Shown here piece by piece: positions 62,753 through 64,000 of a DNA stretch of 64,000 bases. The stretch spans positions 186,001-250,000 of the forward strand of contig BCHU01000017.1 of the NCBI GenBank assembly GCA_001599715.1. Direction: 5' to 3'. The DNA is from Phaeotremella fagi (Eukaryota > Basidiomycota > Tremellomycetes > Tremellales > Phaeotremellaceae). A program made the translations under genes and the position numbers. The notes under the pieces are model-generated. The model was given only the letters and a program-made list of their open reading frames with translations. It was not told the DNA's origin and made no database searches. Each line of letters begins with the position of its first letter. The stretch's first letter is position 1.

Positions 62753-64000
62753 CTAACCTCTAAAAGCATACTTCGGTAACCCCTTGATACCGACATGATA
62801 TTTGAAAAGATGACCTCCATCATCATTAGCTTTCTTAGTGGATGAACGATCAGAAGCACTAGCAATGTAGAGAGTATCATAATTCTTCCCTCCCCAGGCG
62901 GTGCAAGCCATGTTCTTAGCCGTGAATCTAATATCTTTGACATGTTTACCATGTTGGTCGTAACACATGACACAGTATGAACCCCACATTGCGATCCACA
63001 AATTTCCTTCGACACTATCGAAGAATTGTCAACATGGTATAGAATGAGATGGACGGGCTAGCGACTTACTCGCAAACCATGCCATCGGGTTCACCACCTA
63101 AAGCCCTTCTGTCAACGAATAAACGTTTATTACTGATGTTTCCTGTTGGGATATCGAAATCATATGCGAAAATGAGTCCAGCAGCGGAGTCATTGAGATA
63201 CACTGTGAACGGATCAGATATTATACGTAGCATAGTAGTGTTTTAACTCACTGATCTTGTTATCTGGACTCCAAGCTAAACCGTTCCCACATATCAAACC
63301 GTTCTCCATCAGATGAAGAGAACCATCTGGATCGTATCTCCACAACCTCCCAATCGGTTGATAGCTATCAGGAACTTTCCCTGCCCCCATAGCCAGAGCT
63401 TTTCGATCGATCTCCGCAAGCCAGAATCTCCCTTGACAATCTACACCTCCATCATTGAATCTCAGAATATCTCTTTGATCGGTCGGAATGATTTCTTTCA
63501 AGATTTCTAGTTCACCAGTGGTTTCGTCCATAAAAGCTACACCTTGGAAATAGGCGCAGATGTATCCTGGCTTGTTCTCTCGGAAACAGGCTACGGTGAC
63601 TGAATCTGATAATTTGTGGATTGTTGGTTCGCCCTCTGCATCACCAGTCTCTGGGTTTAGTTTGAGGATGTGGAGCTCGGCTGGTTCTTGTAGACAATCG
63701 ACGTAGTGTAAGGTCGAGTCTGATTCTCTGTACAGAGGTGCTTCTCCAAGTACCATGGGAGCGTTTAATGTGACCCATGGTCCACCACCTTGAATCTGTT
63801 CGACGCCCACTTCACAACCTGTGGGGTAAAGATCCTAACCGAAAATTAGCGTTCGTAACTGGTTGAAACTTCAATAGCACTCACGACGATCTTTACATCA
63901 GCAGGATGTTTACCGAAATAGGAAGCCACTTCCGCACACATATCTCTAATGAGAATCCTTGCCATGTCGAGAACACCATCCATAGCCTGGACAGCGTGAG
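62753..64000 (-). CDS. SMP-30/gluconolactonase-type beta-propeller protein, 5' end beyond window
   Basis: Exons 64000 (cut)-63885, 63834-63252, 63202-63070 and 63014-62753. The propeller part reads VLGEAPLYRESDSTLHYVDC, RDILRFNDGGVDCQGRFWLA, GLICGNGLAWSPDNKIMYLN, LGGEPDGMVCD and VEGNLWIAMWGSYCVMCYD, the usual E...N-D-G...N...D metal-site pattern of SMP-30 lactonases (metal ligands Glu, Asn, Asp). Such enzymes hydrolyse sugar lactones. Before the propeller there are at least 45 extra residues (AVQAMDGVLDMARILIRDMC; YFGKHPADVKIVDLYPTG) that I do not recognise as part of SMP-30, so the full protein may be a fusion. The start codon lies outside the window. Confidence 0.8.

Noticed and set aside
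1..64000. tRNA, rRNA, snRNA and CRISPR features
   Set aside because: Reading both strands for T-loop (GGTTCRA), U6-like and spaced-repeat patterns gave nothing convincing; a covariance-model scan would be decisive.

Overview
The window reads as nuclear DNA of a basidiomycete yeast, most likely a tremellomycete of the Cryptococcus/Kwoniella type. The conserved genes are split by many short (about 50-70 bp) GT-AG introns with CTNAC/CTGAC branch sites, leaders are CT-rich, genes are packed on both strands without operons, and the gene set is eukaryotic (DIS3, SEC10, ALG2, UBA4, ULP2, BCS1). The genus is inference. Exon maps were made by hand from splice signals and reading phase. I saw no tRNA, rRNA or CRISPR array.

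Layout. 1-7.75 kb is an unstable block: a lineage-specific family in four states (partial, intact, decayed, interrupted), a YciI-like gene, an orphan spliced gene and two LTR-like elements in inverted orientation, one of them inside a family member. 8.2-17.3 kb is conserved and intron-rich: LCL2, UBA4, a C2H2 zinc-finger regulator, an acidic/basic protein of unknown role, a PP28/PDAP1-type phosphoprotein and a GNAT acetyltransferase. 17.4-22.9 kb is a head-to-tail array of five intronless paralogs sharing upstream and downstream flanking elements; the fifth copy is broken. 23.5-24.5 kb is a beta-carbonic anhydrase, followed by a 1.8 kb gap with no gene. 26.3-35.3 kb holds two BCS1-like AAA ATPase genes, each with one apparent frameshift, on either side of a tandem pair of F-box-like genes.

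36.2-54.9 kb is the conserved core: DIS3/RRP44, ALG2, a WRAP53/TCAB1-type WD40 protein, a very large ULP2-type SUMO protease, a family-16 methyltransferase, an RNF10/Mag2-type RING protein and a TMEM14 membrane protein with a 5-nt exon. 55.4-58.8 kb has another young intronless pair (one copy with a nonsense codon) and an orphan. 58.9-62.6 kb is exocyst SEC10, and the end of the window is an SMP-30/gluconolactonase-type gene cut by the window edge.

Two gene classes therefore interleave. Single-copy housekeeping genes are intron-rich and tightly spaced (ALG2 and its convergent neighbour have stop codons 9 bp apart). Tandem lineage-specific families are all single-exon, share duplicated flanks, and usually include a dead or dying copy. 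No operon-like system is visible; the most unusual feature is this birth-and-death duplication with a reused promoter-proximal element in the 17-22 kb array.
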